Origin: Euonymus europaeus
Taxonomy: Eukaryota; Streptophyta; Magnoliopsida; Celastrales; Celastraceae
Assembly: GCA_963580455.1 (NCBI GenBank)
Contig: OY756962.1
Location: 21,656,001 to 21,720,000 of the forward strand
DNA: 64,000 nucleotides
Direction of reading: 5' to 3'
The notes beneath the pieces are model-generated. The model worked only from the letters and a program-made list of their open reading frames with translations. It was not told where the DNA came from and did not search any database. Made by a program: the position numbers and the translations under genes. Shown piece by piece: positions 34,849 to 47,000 of this stretch; the first letter of the stretch is position 1, and each line of letters starts with the position of its first letter.

Positions 34849-35189
34849 GTATATTTTTACTTAATTTTATTTGTTATAACGCACCTTAACTTATATACAA
34901 AAACTATTAAAAGTTTCTCGATCCGAAAATATATCTAATAAAGGTAATTCATATTTTACTTACCTAGGTGAAATTTTCAAGATGCTACAATAAGGGATTA
35001 GAAAGAAACATATATCTAAAGCTTTTTAGTTCTTAATTCAACATGTTAATTTCTTCTTTACCATGACCAAATTATACAATAATCTTTCAACTGATACTAC
35101 ATAATAATTATAGGTTTCTGAAAATCTGTATAAACACAAGAATCCCATAATTATTCAACTACTAATTCACAGAACACATCCATGCATTT
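34849..35189. other. AT-rich flank of a copia relic
   Basis: No coding region is seen. By position it may hold the 3' LTR of the minus-strand copia relic, but I could not pair it with a second LTR. Confidence 0.3.
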
Positions 35190-36704
35190 TCAAACAAAAG
35201 AAAGCAAAGATAAATATGATTCATTTCTTAAATTGATAGAGTCAATCCCATGTTTACAATGTGCTCTTAAAAGACCTTTGTAGTTAATCCATTCGTTAAA
35301 TGATCTACTTACATGTGTTTTGCCCTTATAGTTTATATCAAAATGTCTTGTTTGACTTGAACTCCTGGAACCACGTGCATAAGACATAGCTACAATGTTA
35401 TCACAGTATATGATAATTGATCTTGAAATTTGTGGAAAAAATTCAAAACTTGCTAGCAATTTTATAAGCTATAAAATAATTTAAGTTGCTAAATAGCAAG
35501 CTAAATACTCAACTTTCATAGTGGAGGTAGCAGTGACAGACTGTTTCACACTCGTCCATGCTACTACACCTCTTCCCATCATAAACATAATACCTGTGCT
35601 AGATTTGATGTCATCCTTGCAACTAGCATAGTCAGAGTCAGAATAACCAATAACATATATTATCTATCTTTCTACAAGCGTTAATTTCTCAGTCCCTTGC
35701 AAATACCTTAGAGAATTTTCTTCACTCATTTCTAGTGTGGTACACATGGATTACTTAAGTACCTACCCAGAACATTGACTGCAAAGGCAATGTCTGGCCA
35801 TGTGCAAACTTGTAGATACATAAGAATTTAATTACTGAAGAGTAAATAATTTTGCTCATTTTAGCATTTTCTTTATGTGTTTTAGGACATTGAGACATTG
35901 ATAGTGATTCTACCTTAAAAATAAGAGTTATAGTAGGGTTACATTTATGTATATTGGATTTTTGAAATATACTGGAAACATATGAAGTGTGTACCTATCA
36001 TTCATTTATTTTCTAGCCATTTCTTATACCTAAACACTCTACTTTCCTATGCCCATAAAAGAATCACTTCCCATAAAGACTACTGAGTTTTTCCTTAGTT
36101 GCATCATTAGGTTTAAATACCTTCTTTTCGTTATCAGCTGATTTCTCACTATTTTTCCAATTCTTCTTGTTCTTTCTTTTTTTGGCTCTTAGGCTCATGA
36201 GTAACCAACTCTAGTGGCAATTCCAATTATCTTCAAATAACTTAAATGCTCATAAACTATGGAAGTGAGCTCAATCAAATTCCACTATCCTCTCTGGATT
36301 CTATAAGAGATTTTAAGGATCTCATAAGTCTTTGACAATGACTCCATAAGCTGCAAACCAGAAAAGTCTTAGGGAGATTCATGTCATTCAGCTTGTTGAA
36401 ATAATGAGCAAGCTTTATGATTTGAGTATTAACTCACCAGACTCATCATACTTAGTATTTCTTAGCAACTTCATCATGGTTACCTTCTTTGTCTTATTTG
36501 ACTTTGTATACTAACTCTCAACCGGCTTAAAATGTTCAAAAGTAGTAGTCTCATTAGTCTTCTTAATGCTCATTTTAATGGTTCTTTCCATGGTATGCTC
36601 CATGATTATTAAGCATAGCCTATTTGATTCCACCCACTGAGCATGATAAGCTCTATCACTAACTATACTCTCATCATTAAACTTAGGTTTTGCTACCCTT
36701 AAAG
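35190..36704 (-). pseudogene. Copia relic, main part (gag middle to RNase H)
   Basis: Read on the minus strand from high to low coordinates: a gag middle (DRAYHAQWVESNRLCLIIME near 36630), a decayed zinc knuckle near 36030, then directly the RT C-terminus (MSQCPKT; ARPDIAF-like text near 35790 in shifting frames), and RNase H (GYSDSDYASCKDD at about 35640; IIYCDNIVAMSYARG near 35400). Protease, integrase and most of RT are deleted. Many stops and frameshifts are present. The gag start lies on the far side of the inserted solo LTR, at 40857-40985. Confidence 0.8.
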
Positions 36705-36929
36705 CCAAGTGTCGCAACCGGTTTTGCGAAAGGATTTTTATAAAAGAGTCGCCACCAATTGAATAGGTGCAATTGGTCACCATGAAAAATATAATTTTGG
36801 TCTACGAAAAATCCAGAAAAAGGGTAAGTGAGTTTGTTGCGTATGGGGAAGGTGTGAGGCACCCCATAACGCCTGTTTTTTAAAAAAACAGTTGCCAACT
36901 TAACTTTTATTATCCCATTAAATGACTTT

Positions 36930-38040
36930 TCCCGAAAATATTAATTGTAGCGTACATGACATATGATATATAAGATAAAAAAATAATATTTAGAGGAATA
37001 TAATAACTATATAGGGTAAAATAATTTAAGCAGGTATATAGATATATCAAAATAGAATAAAATAAACTTATAAAAATATATATATATATATAAATTATAT
37101 TCGAATATAATAAAATGATTTTATAATACATACAAAGACTATATATATATATAAGGTATAATGATTATATAAATTATATGACAAATTACATGAGATAAAA
37201 AATAATATTTAAATAAATAGGAAAAATAATTTAAGTAGATATAGGGTTATACGAAAATAGAATAAAATAAGTTCATAAAATATAATATAATTTTATAATA
37301 TATATAAAAACTATATTAAAAGTCTTAATATTGAGGTTCATAGGGTTTTGTCCATCCAATGGCCAAATTTCTCAAGAAACGCTCTCACCTCAAGAATCTA
37401 CCCAAGGGTGCATCCAATGCATTCCTCAAATAGATTCCATCGTAGGCAAAGACTTTTAGTATAATCTTTATATAATACATAAGTTCGAAATAAAGTAGAA
37501 TATAACATAAAATAGTAAATATCATAAAATAAAATAAGGATAAGAATAAAAAAAATAGAAATAAAGTCAAAAGGTAAATATAATATAAAAATTAAAATAA
37601 CATAAATATTAAATAAATACGTAATAATGATATAAGGCAAATAACATAATAATACTAATAATAATAATGAGATACAAAATAATAATAAGAACCATATGAA
37701 AATAGAGTGACATTATACATATATATATATATATATATTTATAAGATGAAAATAAAATGATAATAAAATACAAAATACAATAAGATATAAAAATAACGAA
37801 AATAAACAAAGAGGAAAAAAAGTAAAGTAAAATAAAATGAAAAATAATAATGTATAAAATAATAATAATTATTGAAAAAACCGAAATTAATATACAATAA
37901 ATAAAAACAGAAAAGAAATATAAATAAAATATATAAATGAATAGGAAAATAAAGTAAAATGGATAAAATAAAGTGAAATAAAAATAGGAATATAATAAAG
38001 TGAAAATAGAATAACAAAGGTAAAAATAAAATTAAAGAAA
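36930..38040. repeat. A-rich low-complexity tract in the solo LTR
   Basis: More than a kilobase dominated by AATAATA, AAATAAAATA and TATATA words. The long minus-strand frames here (Phe/Leu/Ile/Tyr only) are composition artefacts. Confidence 0.85.
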
Positions 38041-38689
38041 AATGTTGGGGAACCGAATTTTTTATATGTGGACTATACGATATTAAATTATCGCAAACCC
38101 ACCAATCAAACATATTAAAAATATTGAATCAAACAATTAACACATAAATCACACAACATCAACATCAAACCAATCACATAATTCATATATAAGCACAATC
38201 CAATAAATAACATATTAGCATATTAAAAATGATGAATGGGATTGCGGTTCCCCTTTTTTTATTAGCAATCAAATATTTCAATCATATTATTGAATTAATA
38301 TGATTGAAAAATTATAATTAATTGCTTTGATGCAAAGAACATACAAAGATGTCACATATAATTTTATTTTCATACAATTTTTAAATCAAGACATTCATAA
38401 GCCCAAATGCTTTATATAATCCATTTATATAGCCCAACAATTACCAAAACAAACATATAAATAAATTTAGTCAATTTATATAGATAAATCCAATACACTG
38501 GCCCAACCAATTAAAACATACAAAGCACATAATTGCATAATTAAACAACTCATTTTGACTCCATCCAATTAACAAACTTAACCCTACTGTATATTAATCC
38601 ATCGGCCCATATAGGTTGTAAACAAACCAGAATGTCAAACAACATCATAAACCTGCATAATCTGTTCATATATATGATCCCATATAAGA

Positions 38690-39631
38690 GCAACTCCAAA
38701 GGAGTTGTTATATGGGTTGCTATATGGGCTAACTGTCAATATACCAGTCCATTTAGCAAAAAAAGCCAATCCAACGGAGGTGCCATATGGGTTGCTATTT
38801 TAGCAACTCATCTCTCTCGTTGCTATATTTACCATCGACGGAGGAGAGAGAAATCGAAAGGTAAAATTGCGAGGGAAGATCAACGACTATGGCGGCAAAG
38901 ATTCGACACAAAGGAGATGGTCAGTTCTAGAAATAAGAGAAGTGTAAGTTCGAAAGATAATCTTGGTCCACTTTCCACATGCTGGTCTTCGCGGATCTAG
39001 CTTCAATTGTGGCAATTGAATCATACTGGAACTTTGTTGATGATGTCTGAGATATATAGCCTTCACATGCCTCTCCATCTCCATCTTCTGTTTTCTCGAT
39101 CTTACGAAATGATTCTCCAACATCAGAGTTCCATAATCGGAGGAAGTGATCAGACTCAGTTGTAGCTGTAGGCGATGAGTTAGGTAGCAATAATAAACCC
39201 ATCGAGAGGCGAGCTTCAGCTTCAACTCTTGCGCTCTCCCATTGTACCATGTGGCGCGTCGAAGGAGACTGATCGGAGTTTATTGCTTGGTTGAGAGGAG
39301 GAGAGGAAGGCTCGCGTCTGCTGATTAATGCGCTTCTTGACATGGGTGTTCCAGTAGTTTTTGATCTCATTATCAGTTCTTCCTGGTAAGTGGGTGGCTA
39401 TGGTAGCCCACCTGAGGTGTCAAAGCCAAAGACTCAGAGAATCAGACAGGTAACTATGAATGGACATACATGGGCCTCATTTTAGTGGGCTTTTACGATG
39501 AATAGTATTTTAACAACCTTATTATAGCAACTCCATTAAAGCCAAAAAAATTTACCAACCCATTAAACCACTATTCAAATTGGTATAATACATATTTAGC
39601 AACCCATTATAGCAACTCCCATTGGAGTTGC
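38690..39631. mobile_element. Pack-MULE-like TIR element carrying a MYB fragment
   Basis: GCAACTCCAAAGGAGTTGTT at the left end pairs with GCAACTCCAATGGGAGTTGC, the reverse complement of the right end. Similarity extends inward through ATGGGTTGCTA and, more weakly, for about 120 bp. The 942-bp element has no transposase, but its interior contains intron-plus-exon sequence of a host MYB gene on the minus strand. Long TIRs plus a genomic gene fragment fit a Pack-MULE. A Harbinger-type element is possible, because no clear 9-bp target-site duplication was seen. Confidence 0.75.
38880..39411 (-). pseudogene. Captured R2R3-MYB exon fragment
   Basis: On the minus strand the fragment begins with intron sequence ending CACCTCAG, then the second half of a MYB R3 repeat: [20 protein letters not shown] then [11 protein letters not shown], an excellent R2R3-MYB match at the usual intron-2 position. 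The frame stops after about 60 codons. A frame shifted relative to it continues with [16 protein letters not shown] and DHFLRLWNSDVGESFRK, which resemble the C-terminal region of MIXTA/MYB16/MYB106-type (subgroup 9) factors. The R2 repeat, first half of R3 and the start are missing, so it is not a functional gene. Retained intron sequence shows that capture was at the DNA level. Confidence 0.85.
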
Positions 39632-40856
39632 AACAAGTAAAGTAACAACCATCAATCAACATCATAGCCAGCTTAAAAAATAAGAACATAGAAAATTCAA
39701 GGAGAAGTGATTTCGACAGCAAACTCAAGATTCAAACAGAGAATCAAAACCCAGAAATTATAAGTGCTTTTCCTCACACAAGCCATCCAAACCATTTAAA
39801 CACTACAAATATGCTGTTGAAACAGAACAAAAAAAAACAGATTGAAATTCTTACATGATTCAATGCAACAATTGTTCACAAAATCAAAATTTCACAATTA
39901 TCATCAAGAAAACCGAACACCAAAACAAATAGCAACACCAATTGTTCTTCCTCTGGTATGCCAACCATCCGAACCTTACTCAAGAAAAAAACCATAAAAA
40001 CTCAGTAATCTCACCCCTTGATCAACAGAGGAAGTAATCTCGACCGCAAGCTCCAAAATCCAAACTAAGAATTCAATCCCAGAAATTTCGAGAAGAAGAA
40101 AACTCCAAAAATCCGAAAAGAACCCCAGAAAACCCAAGAATCCGAACTCCACAGAAGAAGAACAATTCCAGAAGATTCAAAACGAAAAAAAAAAGAGAAA
40201 AAACCAGAAAAAGCCTCCAAAAATCCCCTCTCAATTTTTCGGCCCTTGAACCCATAACCTAGGTCTCCTTTTATAGTACCGAATCCCTTCTATCTCTTCT
40301 ATTCCTATTCTAACATATAAACCGAAGCATCTTCCCTAAATAACTCTCAAAATCCCTCAAACCTAGGCTCCAAATTGATCCTCCAATGTGAACCCTAAAC
40401 GCCGCCTCTTTTCTTCCCTTTTTTCGGCGATTCTCTCCCCCTTTTCTGGTGTTTCCTTCCCCTTCTTCTTAGGTTAGACAAATTGCTTGGGCCGGGTTGA
40501 ACAATGAAGGGTTTTGACCTAATTAAATGGGCTTAAGTTTCTAGTTGGGCCAACTTAAGGGTTCTAATGTATGTAGTGGGCTGCATTGATCAATTTTGCT
40601 AAGATTTAAATGGATTATTGGGCCAGGCTCAACTCTCTTTTTTCCTTAACAAATAATTTGGTTTTTGGACCAAGCTTTAAACCAATAGATTAAGATTGAG
40701 CATTTTTGGGCAAATGAAACCTTATTTTGTATTAGGCCAATAATTGTAAATGGGATGATTTTGATCTCATAATCGGTGGAGATTAGAGGTTTCTTTTAAC
40801 ATTTTCGAATTTTATAATTTTGTATACTTGGACAAAAATTGGGGTACAACACCAAG

Positions 40857-40985
40857 TCAGGCCTTATAATAGCAAGATACACCTTCAATGACTCACTCCA
40901 TTCCTCAAAGTTTGTTCCATGGAGAATCTTAATTGCAGTGTATTGCATTGGCAAGACTAAATTTGTGACAACTGATTCAGAAAAT
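40857..40985 (-). pseudogene. Copia relic, gag N-terminal part
   Basis: The minus-strand frame reads HGTNFEEWSESLKVYLAIIR, the usual gag N-terminal motif of a plant copia element. It continues across the solo LTR into 36704 on the far side. Confidence 0.8.
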
Positions 40986-42232
40986 ATGTAGAATTAATAA
41001 GCGAACTAAACACAAATTATCTAATCAAATCATGGTAATTAAACTAACTATCACCAATGATTTCCTTTTGGGCTTAATAATCTATATCCCTTATTTACAA
41101 TCTGTCACATGATTATGCATTGAATGACACATATAACCTGCATATGATCAACTATTCCTCTCATTCTTGCACATACTAAGGATATGTTCAAGAACACATG
41201 GTAATCTCATTGATAGTAGTTTCGTAGCAGTATCACAATTTAATCAATTCCTGAAGACAAAAAAGTCTGATATTGTATATCAATATATGTATATATACAT
41301 ATATATTGTATACTATTAACTATATTAGGGAATTTTTCCCTTAATAGGAAAGGTTCATATTGGCACAATCCCTCTGCTACCATCATTGAACCCCCACAAG
41401 AATTTTTTTAAAAAAATCTTCATCAAATTTTGTTGCACTGCGAATTTTTTTAAGATGGATTAATAATTATGATTAATGAAATCAATATTATACATGATAT
41501 AGATCAAGTTTTTTTTGAGAGAAAAAAAAATTTCAATAGAAGATTCCCGGAGGAGTAAAAGTTCCTGAAAGAGATATAACTATACTAAATGGAGAAAAAA
41601 TCCTACTAGATGGGGAGAAATTGACTACCAATGCAGGGGATAATATCAATCAGAATAACATTTAGAAAACTAAAAACTAGAAGAAAACCAGCTCAACAAT
41701 GGTAGAGAATACCCCAAAAGGGCTAGATTTGGAATTTTTTGCTACAATCAATGCAGATTTGAAGACGGGTGCTCGTAAATTCCAGATTGGGTCCACAAGA
41801 CCCACCCAAAGCCAAATCTGAGGCCATAAGACCTCTAACCACCACCAAGAAACAAACTTCCCTCCAATAGTAAAACAGTTCTACACTAACCATCAGTCAT
41901 ATCATCTCAAGCAAGGAATTTATTGAAAGGGAAAGAGACAGGAAAACAAGCATAAAGAAAAGGTGGGGGGAGGAGGAAGAAAAAGTGACAAGAAAAGCTG
42001 CCTCCTCCTCCTCTAGAAAGGAGTATGTGGCTTTCTTTTTAGAGAGAGGCGAGAGAAACCAGAGTTAGAGAGAGGGCTTTTTTAGAGCAAGGTTATTGTT
42101 TAGCAAAATTCACATCTTACAAAGTCCCCAAATTGTAAAACTAGGATTCTTAAAAAAATTTATTTAGAAATTTAAGTTTTATATCATGAGAAGTAGAAAT
42201 GGAAATCAATAAATTAATCAAGTAATCTAGTA
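40986..42232. other. Noncoding stretch, possible copia leader with an insertion
   Basis: No gene is seen. A near-palindromic TATATGTATATATACATATA block sits near 41290. From 41520 to 42110 a purine-rich region with GGAGGAGGAAGAAAAAG and, on the other strand, CCCTCTCTCTAACTCTGG resembles the leader of a non-LTR or LTR retroelement, but no coding motif supports it. Confidence 0.3.
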
Positions 42233-42244
42233 GCCTCGATACCA
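42233..42244 (-). other. Candidate primer-binding site on the minus strand
   Basis: The minus strand reads TGGTATCGAGGC, close to the Met-tRNA primer site of copia elements. It lies upstream of the gag start of the copia relic, though 1.2 kb away. No LTR was confirmed beside it. Confidence 0.3.
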
Positions 42245-42805
42245 ATTCTTGGATCTAAATCATAGTCATCATACTTAACAAACATGCACTCCATATCTTG
42301 ATCAAACAACGTATGTGCTTAGATTAATCACATATTTTTACATAAATATCATTCAAGAAGTGTAAATCATACCATTTTGCTGAGAAGATTGAGTTGTATT
42401 TGAAGACCTAGCAGTTCCTCGTGTTGGAACCAAAATCGTGAGAGTTGAGAATCAGTTTCTATTTCTGTAAAAAAAAAGAGAAAAGAACCAACAACTTTTC
42501 TCTATGAAAGTACAAGATCAAAACTTGACAGTGAGTGAAGAAGAGGGACAAATGTATGGAAGAAGAAGTCTTATAGAGAACATTTTTTTGTTTCACTTTC
42601 CTTAGGTGGTATGCACTCGCTACTAGTATCAATACATGATATATAATACATATACCATGACATGAAGAAGTGAAAGTCCAAATGCCTACTCTTATTAGAC
42701 TCAACCATGAAAGCCTAAAATCACATTTATTACGCAACCCATAATATTTCGTGATACCAAAATTTGAGCATAATTACATCCATATATATATATGACTATT
42801 TTCAT

Positions 42806-42954
42806 GCGCAGGATCCCGCACAAGATTTATTATGTGAAAAATTGCGCCTAACATTTGATGTGTGTGCACGTGTGGTGTGGCCCCCCACACCTGCACACAC
42901 ATCAACGGTACTCAATGGCATCCTGCACCAAAAAATTGGTGCGGGATACCACGC
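42806..42954. mobile_element. Foldback MITE, 149 bp
   Basis: The ends GCGCAGGATCCCGCACAAG and GCGTGGTATCCCGCACCAA (the latter read on the opposite strand) are inverted repeats. A second, nested hairpin occupies 42857-42903, where GATGTGTGTGCACGTGTGG faces CCACACCTGCACACACATC. It sits between two TATATA tracts. Nothing is encoded. Confidence 0.75.
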
Positions 42955-43740
42955 TATATATATATATTTATATATATATATCATAGATTGTATACTATAC
43001 GAGCAACACTTTTATCAACTAAATCCTCCTTTTCCATTTGATGATTAAATTCAACATCACCAATGAAAGGAAAGTAACATCAAAGGGAGGGAAATACAGA
43101 CAACATAAATAAATAAATCAACAAGTGTAGTTAAATAATTCACAAGCAACATAATAGGGTTTGATAATAGTGGTAATGTCAAAAATATCTTCCACTAACA
43201 TAAATATCTTCCACTAACATGACAACATGTGGCAACAAAATGTCGAGTTTACGTGGCATGACCGAGCTAACTTGCATCACTTTAGCATCCGAGAAGCATC
43301 ATCTACTAAACCCTAGGCGATTGAACAATTAGAGAACTGCGGTGAAATTTTAAAATTGGAAATAAATTAGGATGAGATTTACTATCATGAAAAATTCTCA
43401 AACTAGAGACTCTAGCGCCAAATAAACAATCTCAAAACCTTGATTTTCTATTCTTTAGAAGCTAGAGGACCTAGCATCAACTCTTTAATAGCAACCAAGT
43501 TGATTTGACGTTGGAGCATCTCATGAGGATACAATGCATTTTTTGATGGCTAACCCGATCACTTTTAAGCAAAGTTTTTGACAGCTAAGTTGACCACTTG
43601 ATATACAAAGCCAGACAGGACTAGTAGTCTGATTTGAAATTTTCTATCAAATGAGGAAGAATCAGTAATTACCAAATAAAAATTAATATTATTTTTGTTA
43701 GATTCCATAATTGGGGGATTTCTTTCCTCGATGGGTGGAT
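42955..43740 (+). promoter_or_regulatory. Upstream region of the SNL gene
   Basis: This leads up to the probable 5' UTR of the SIN3-like gene. A 20-bp direct repeat, ATATCTTCCACTAACAT, occurs twice at 43186-43222. I do not identify a TATA box. The transcript probably starts near 43750-43850, judging only by the shift to a pyrimidine-rich leader. Confidence 0.35.
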
Positions 43741-43959
43741 GCATTGTTCTGAGTACCTATTAATAATTCCCTCTCCTCTCTTCAAAATTCCCCATTTTGA
43801 ACTTGAGACTAGAGAGAACTCAAAAACATGGAAGAAGCAATCTAATTCCTTCTTCGCAGGAGGCAGTCAGAAGCCGCGTGATATTTTCTGCGTTTTCCTT
43901 CGATCTGTTCAATCTCTTTCCACTCGTATTTTTCATCGAGGAAGTTGGATGAGAAGAAA

Positions 43960-44064
43960 GTGAGTGTCGGTTCAATTTTGGGAGATGGATTTGTGTTTTC
44001 ATTTCTGAAACGTCTTAGTAATTTTATTCGAGAATTTTGTTGTTACCGCTTTTGTTTTGGGCAG
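43960..44064 (+). other. Probable 5' UTR intron of the SNL gene
   Basis: GAGAAGAAA|GTGAGTGTCGG at 43951-43970 and TTTTGGGCAG|AGATG at 44055-44069 make a good donor and acceptor, so the start codon falls two bases into the next exon. No transcript data are available to me. Confidence 0.5.
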
Positions 44065-44066
44065 AG

Positions 44067-47000
44067 ATGAAGAGAATGAGAGATGACGCCGACGCCGACG
44101 CCGGGTCTCAATTTAAGCGGCCTTTTGGCTCTTCCCGAGGAGAATCGTGAGTTCCTGCCTCTCTCTTTAGAGTTTCTTGATTTCTTTCGATTTTATTTTA
44201 CTCGTCTGTAAATGTGTTTGATGAGAAGGTTATATATTTTTGTTCAGCTTGTGCTTAGTTCTTCTTATTCGTGTCTGAGTTTTCTGGTATTCAAATACGT
44301 GTTTGATCATGAGAATTTCTTTTATTCGTGTTCTATTCAGTGATTTAATCACCCGATTACAAAATCATGTGTTGGAGACAAAGATGAAAAACTTTTCACA
44401 TTATAGTTTTCTAATTTTATCGGAATTTTATATTTTAGCTACCCTTTTATTTCTTTATTATTGTTTTGATAGATCTTAACTTTGATGGAATTTGATCTGG
44501 GGGAAACTTTTAGATACATCTGTCAATAGGAAAACAGAATTCTTCGTTATTCTTGTTTAAGTGGAGATTTCTGTTAGGGGTACGGTGGAAGAAGCACAGG
44601 GTGATTGGAAAAACGAGGAACTTATTTAGTTATTTCACATATTTGCCAAGATTTTTTCTTTATTTGAAGAAATCTGTGAGTCGGGGAGAAACTGTGCGGA
44701 AGTGTTAGTTACTTAGTTTGCAGTTTAATATGAGTTGACTCTTGAATTGTTTTTTGGACAAAAAGATGTTGGCAACCTCAAATTCCCCGGGGAGGGACGG
44801 GAGGAGGTGACCCTTCTCAGAAACCCAATAGTAAAGATGCGCAAGCATATCTAAAGGAAGTAAAGGACATGTTTCAAGACCAGAGGCAAAAGTATGCCAT
44901 GTTTTTGGAGGTGATGCAAGATTTCAAGTTTCAAAGGTATAATTTGTTCACCTATTGAATGTTTTTCCATCTCATTGCTGAAAAATTAGCTGTTGCTTTA
45001 TAACCCTAACCATTGATGACATTGTGTTTTTTTCTTCTATTGCAGAATTGGTATTACTGGTGTGATTGCAAGAGTGAAGGAATTATTCAAGGGGCATAAT
45101 AACCTAATTTTTGGATTTAACACTTTCTTGCCAAGGGAGTATAAAATAACCCTTGATGAAGATGGGGCACTACCAGAGTATGAGGAAGCTCTCAGCTTCA
45201 TTAATAAGATAAAGGTAATGACTTTGTCAAACTTTTATGCCTACTGATACCAGTTTTGTCTTTTGTAGTTTAATTGGTTGATTTGCTCTTACAGAAACGC
45301 TTTCAAAGTAATGTCCATGTTTATGAATCATTCCTACGCATTTTATATATGCTTCGGAAGGAGCACAAGGATACAAGAGAGATCTACAGTGAGGTATATA
45401 TATGTTTAATCTCTGCAGCCATTGTTATGTCCTTTAAGAATTTAGGGCATTTTCCAGTTTTATGGATTTTTTTTTTCCATTTTTATAATGATTTTAGTGG
45501 TTCTCATCCAATCACTTGTAGGTTGCTACTCTGTTTGAGGACCAACCAGATTTACTTGAAGAGTTTGGAAGATTCTTACCTGATTCTTCTGCGTCACATA
45601 TGAGTCATATTCCATATGGTCGAAGTTCTATCCAGCGCTGCAATGACCAGAGCTTTGCAACACTCTCATTGCACCATATAGACAAGGTAATTGCATTCGC
45701 TTTAATGATTTTTTCAGATGACATCCAAGAAAGGTGATGAAATTTTTTTCTTTCAGCATCGTCTGCGGGAGAGGATTATTACTTCCCATGCTGACCGTGA
45801 TCTTAGTGTTGATCGCCCTGAGCTGGATGAGGACAAAGCAATGTTGAAAGTGCACAAAGAACAAAAGAAGCGTGCTGAAAAAGAGAGTAGGGACCAGAGA
45901 AATTGTGATCAGGATTATAGAGAAGTCAAGAACAATAGGGACTTCAAACAAATTGCTGACGGAAAAAAATTTGTCCGGAAGATTGAAGGTTATGGACCAA
46001 ATTCAAACTTTCCTTCTTTCGATGAAAGATATTTTTCAAAGAGTGAGTCATTTGTGCTTATTATAAGACTTCTGTTCATACACACACATCATGCATATAT
46101 TTATTAATATCACCAGTCTCATGTTTTCTGGTGTTAAAGTTTAGTTTTTGGTGTTAGGAGAAATGACATTGTCTTCCTTTTCTTAAAGGAGGTAAATTAT
46201 AAGTATATTATGGAAGGGGTCACCTATCTGCAGAAATTGACCACCTTACATAGATCTAGAAGAAAGCATATCATATCAAATAGAATAGAACATTTTCAAT
46301 AATATTTCTTTGATCACTATGCCAAAACAAAAGTTATACTCCTTTTTCTTTTCTTTTTATTTTTTAGCAAAAAAATGAAACTGAATTAAAGGGCATCAAG
46401 GGTTGCAACCCCAATGCTGTCCTAAAGGCTGTTCATACGAAAATGATTTTGGTAATACGCCAATTTATCCACTTTTAGTAAATTAACTGTTTTCTTTCAC
46501 TTCTGAATCCCAAATAATTCGATTCGAGGCCAGTACACAAAGATTTAAGGTCACTTCTTCAATTTGTTCTCCATTCTTAAATTTGTAGCCTTCGTAGTAG
46601 CTTCATTGATGATACCTACCAAATAAAAGGCCTGCTTAGGAAGGCCATCTAATTCTCCGGAAAGGATCAATTATTTAAAGCGATTGGTTTTCATTAATCT
46701 CATTTCTACCATTTTAACAAGCAGAGAGAGTATTTTACCAAGCAGAGAGAGTATAAAGCCATATTTTTTTAATGATATCAAAAAGAAGTTTCTTCCCCTT
46801 TTTTCTATTCCTTCCTTTCAATGCTACCCAAAAATCGGTCAAACGAATGGACGCTGTTTTTCATCTTGTTGCTCCTTGGCAAAAGATTCGAGCAAATAGT
46901 TCCATTTGCAATGAAAATACATATTACTTATTAGTATATAAAAAAATAGAACATCGACGATTTTTGTTCTTGAAAGCCCCTTTTTCCTTCCCTCAAATAG

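Larger units (their letters stand above)
36710..40851. repeat. Solo LTR, 4.1 kb, inserted in copia gag
   Basis: The insertion runs from TGTCGCAACCGG to GGGGTACAACA and is flanked by the 5-bp duplication CCAAG at 36705-36709 and 40852-40856. Removing it and one CCAAG restores the gag reading of the host copia relic. The start (TGTCGC..AGAGTCGCCACC..AGGCACCCC) resembles the very long LTRs of the Tat/Ogre branch of Ty3/gypsy elements. No gag or pol domain is found inside, so a solo LTR is more likely than a full element. A large nonautonomous element is the alternative. It also contains the TIR element at 38690-39631. Confidence 0.8.

Noticed and set aside
34613..34938. Overlapping frames with Val-Cys and Tyr-Ile repeats
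   Set aside because: Translations of the (GT)n/(TA)n microsatellite.
36910..38113. Several minus-strand frames of 60-124 codons rich in Phe, Leu, Ile and Tyr
   Set aside because: They come from the A-rich low-complexity tract of the solo LTR and look like membrane proteins only by composition.
38887..39225. 112-codon minus-strand frame beside the MYB fragment
   Set aside because: Out of frame with both recognised MYB segments and without similarity of its own.
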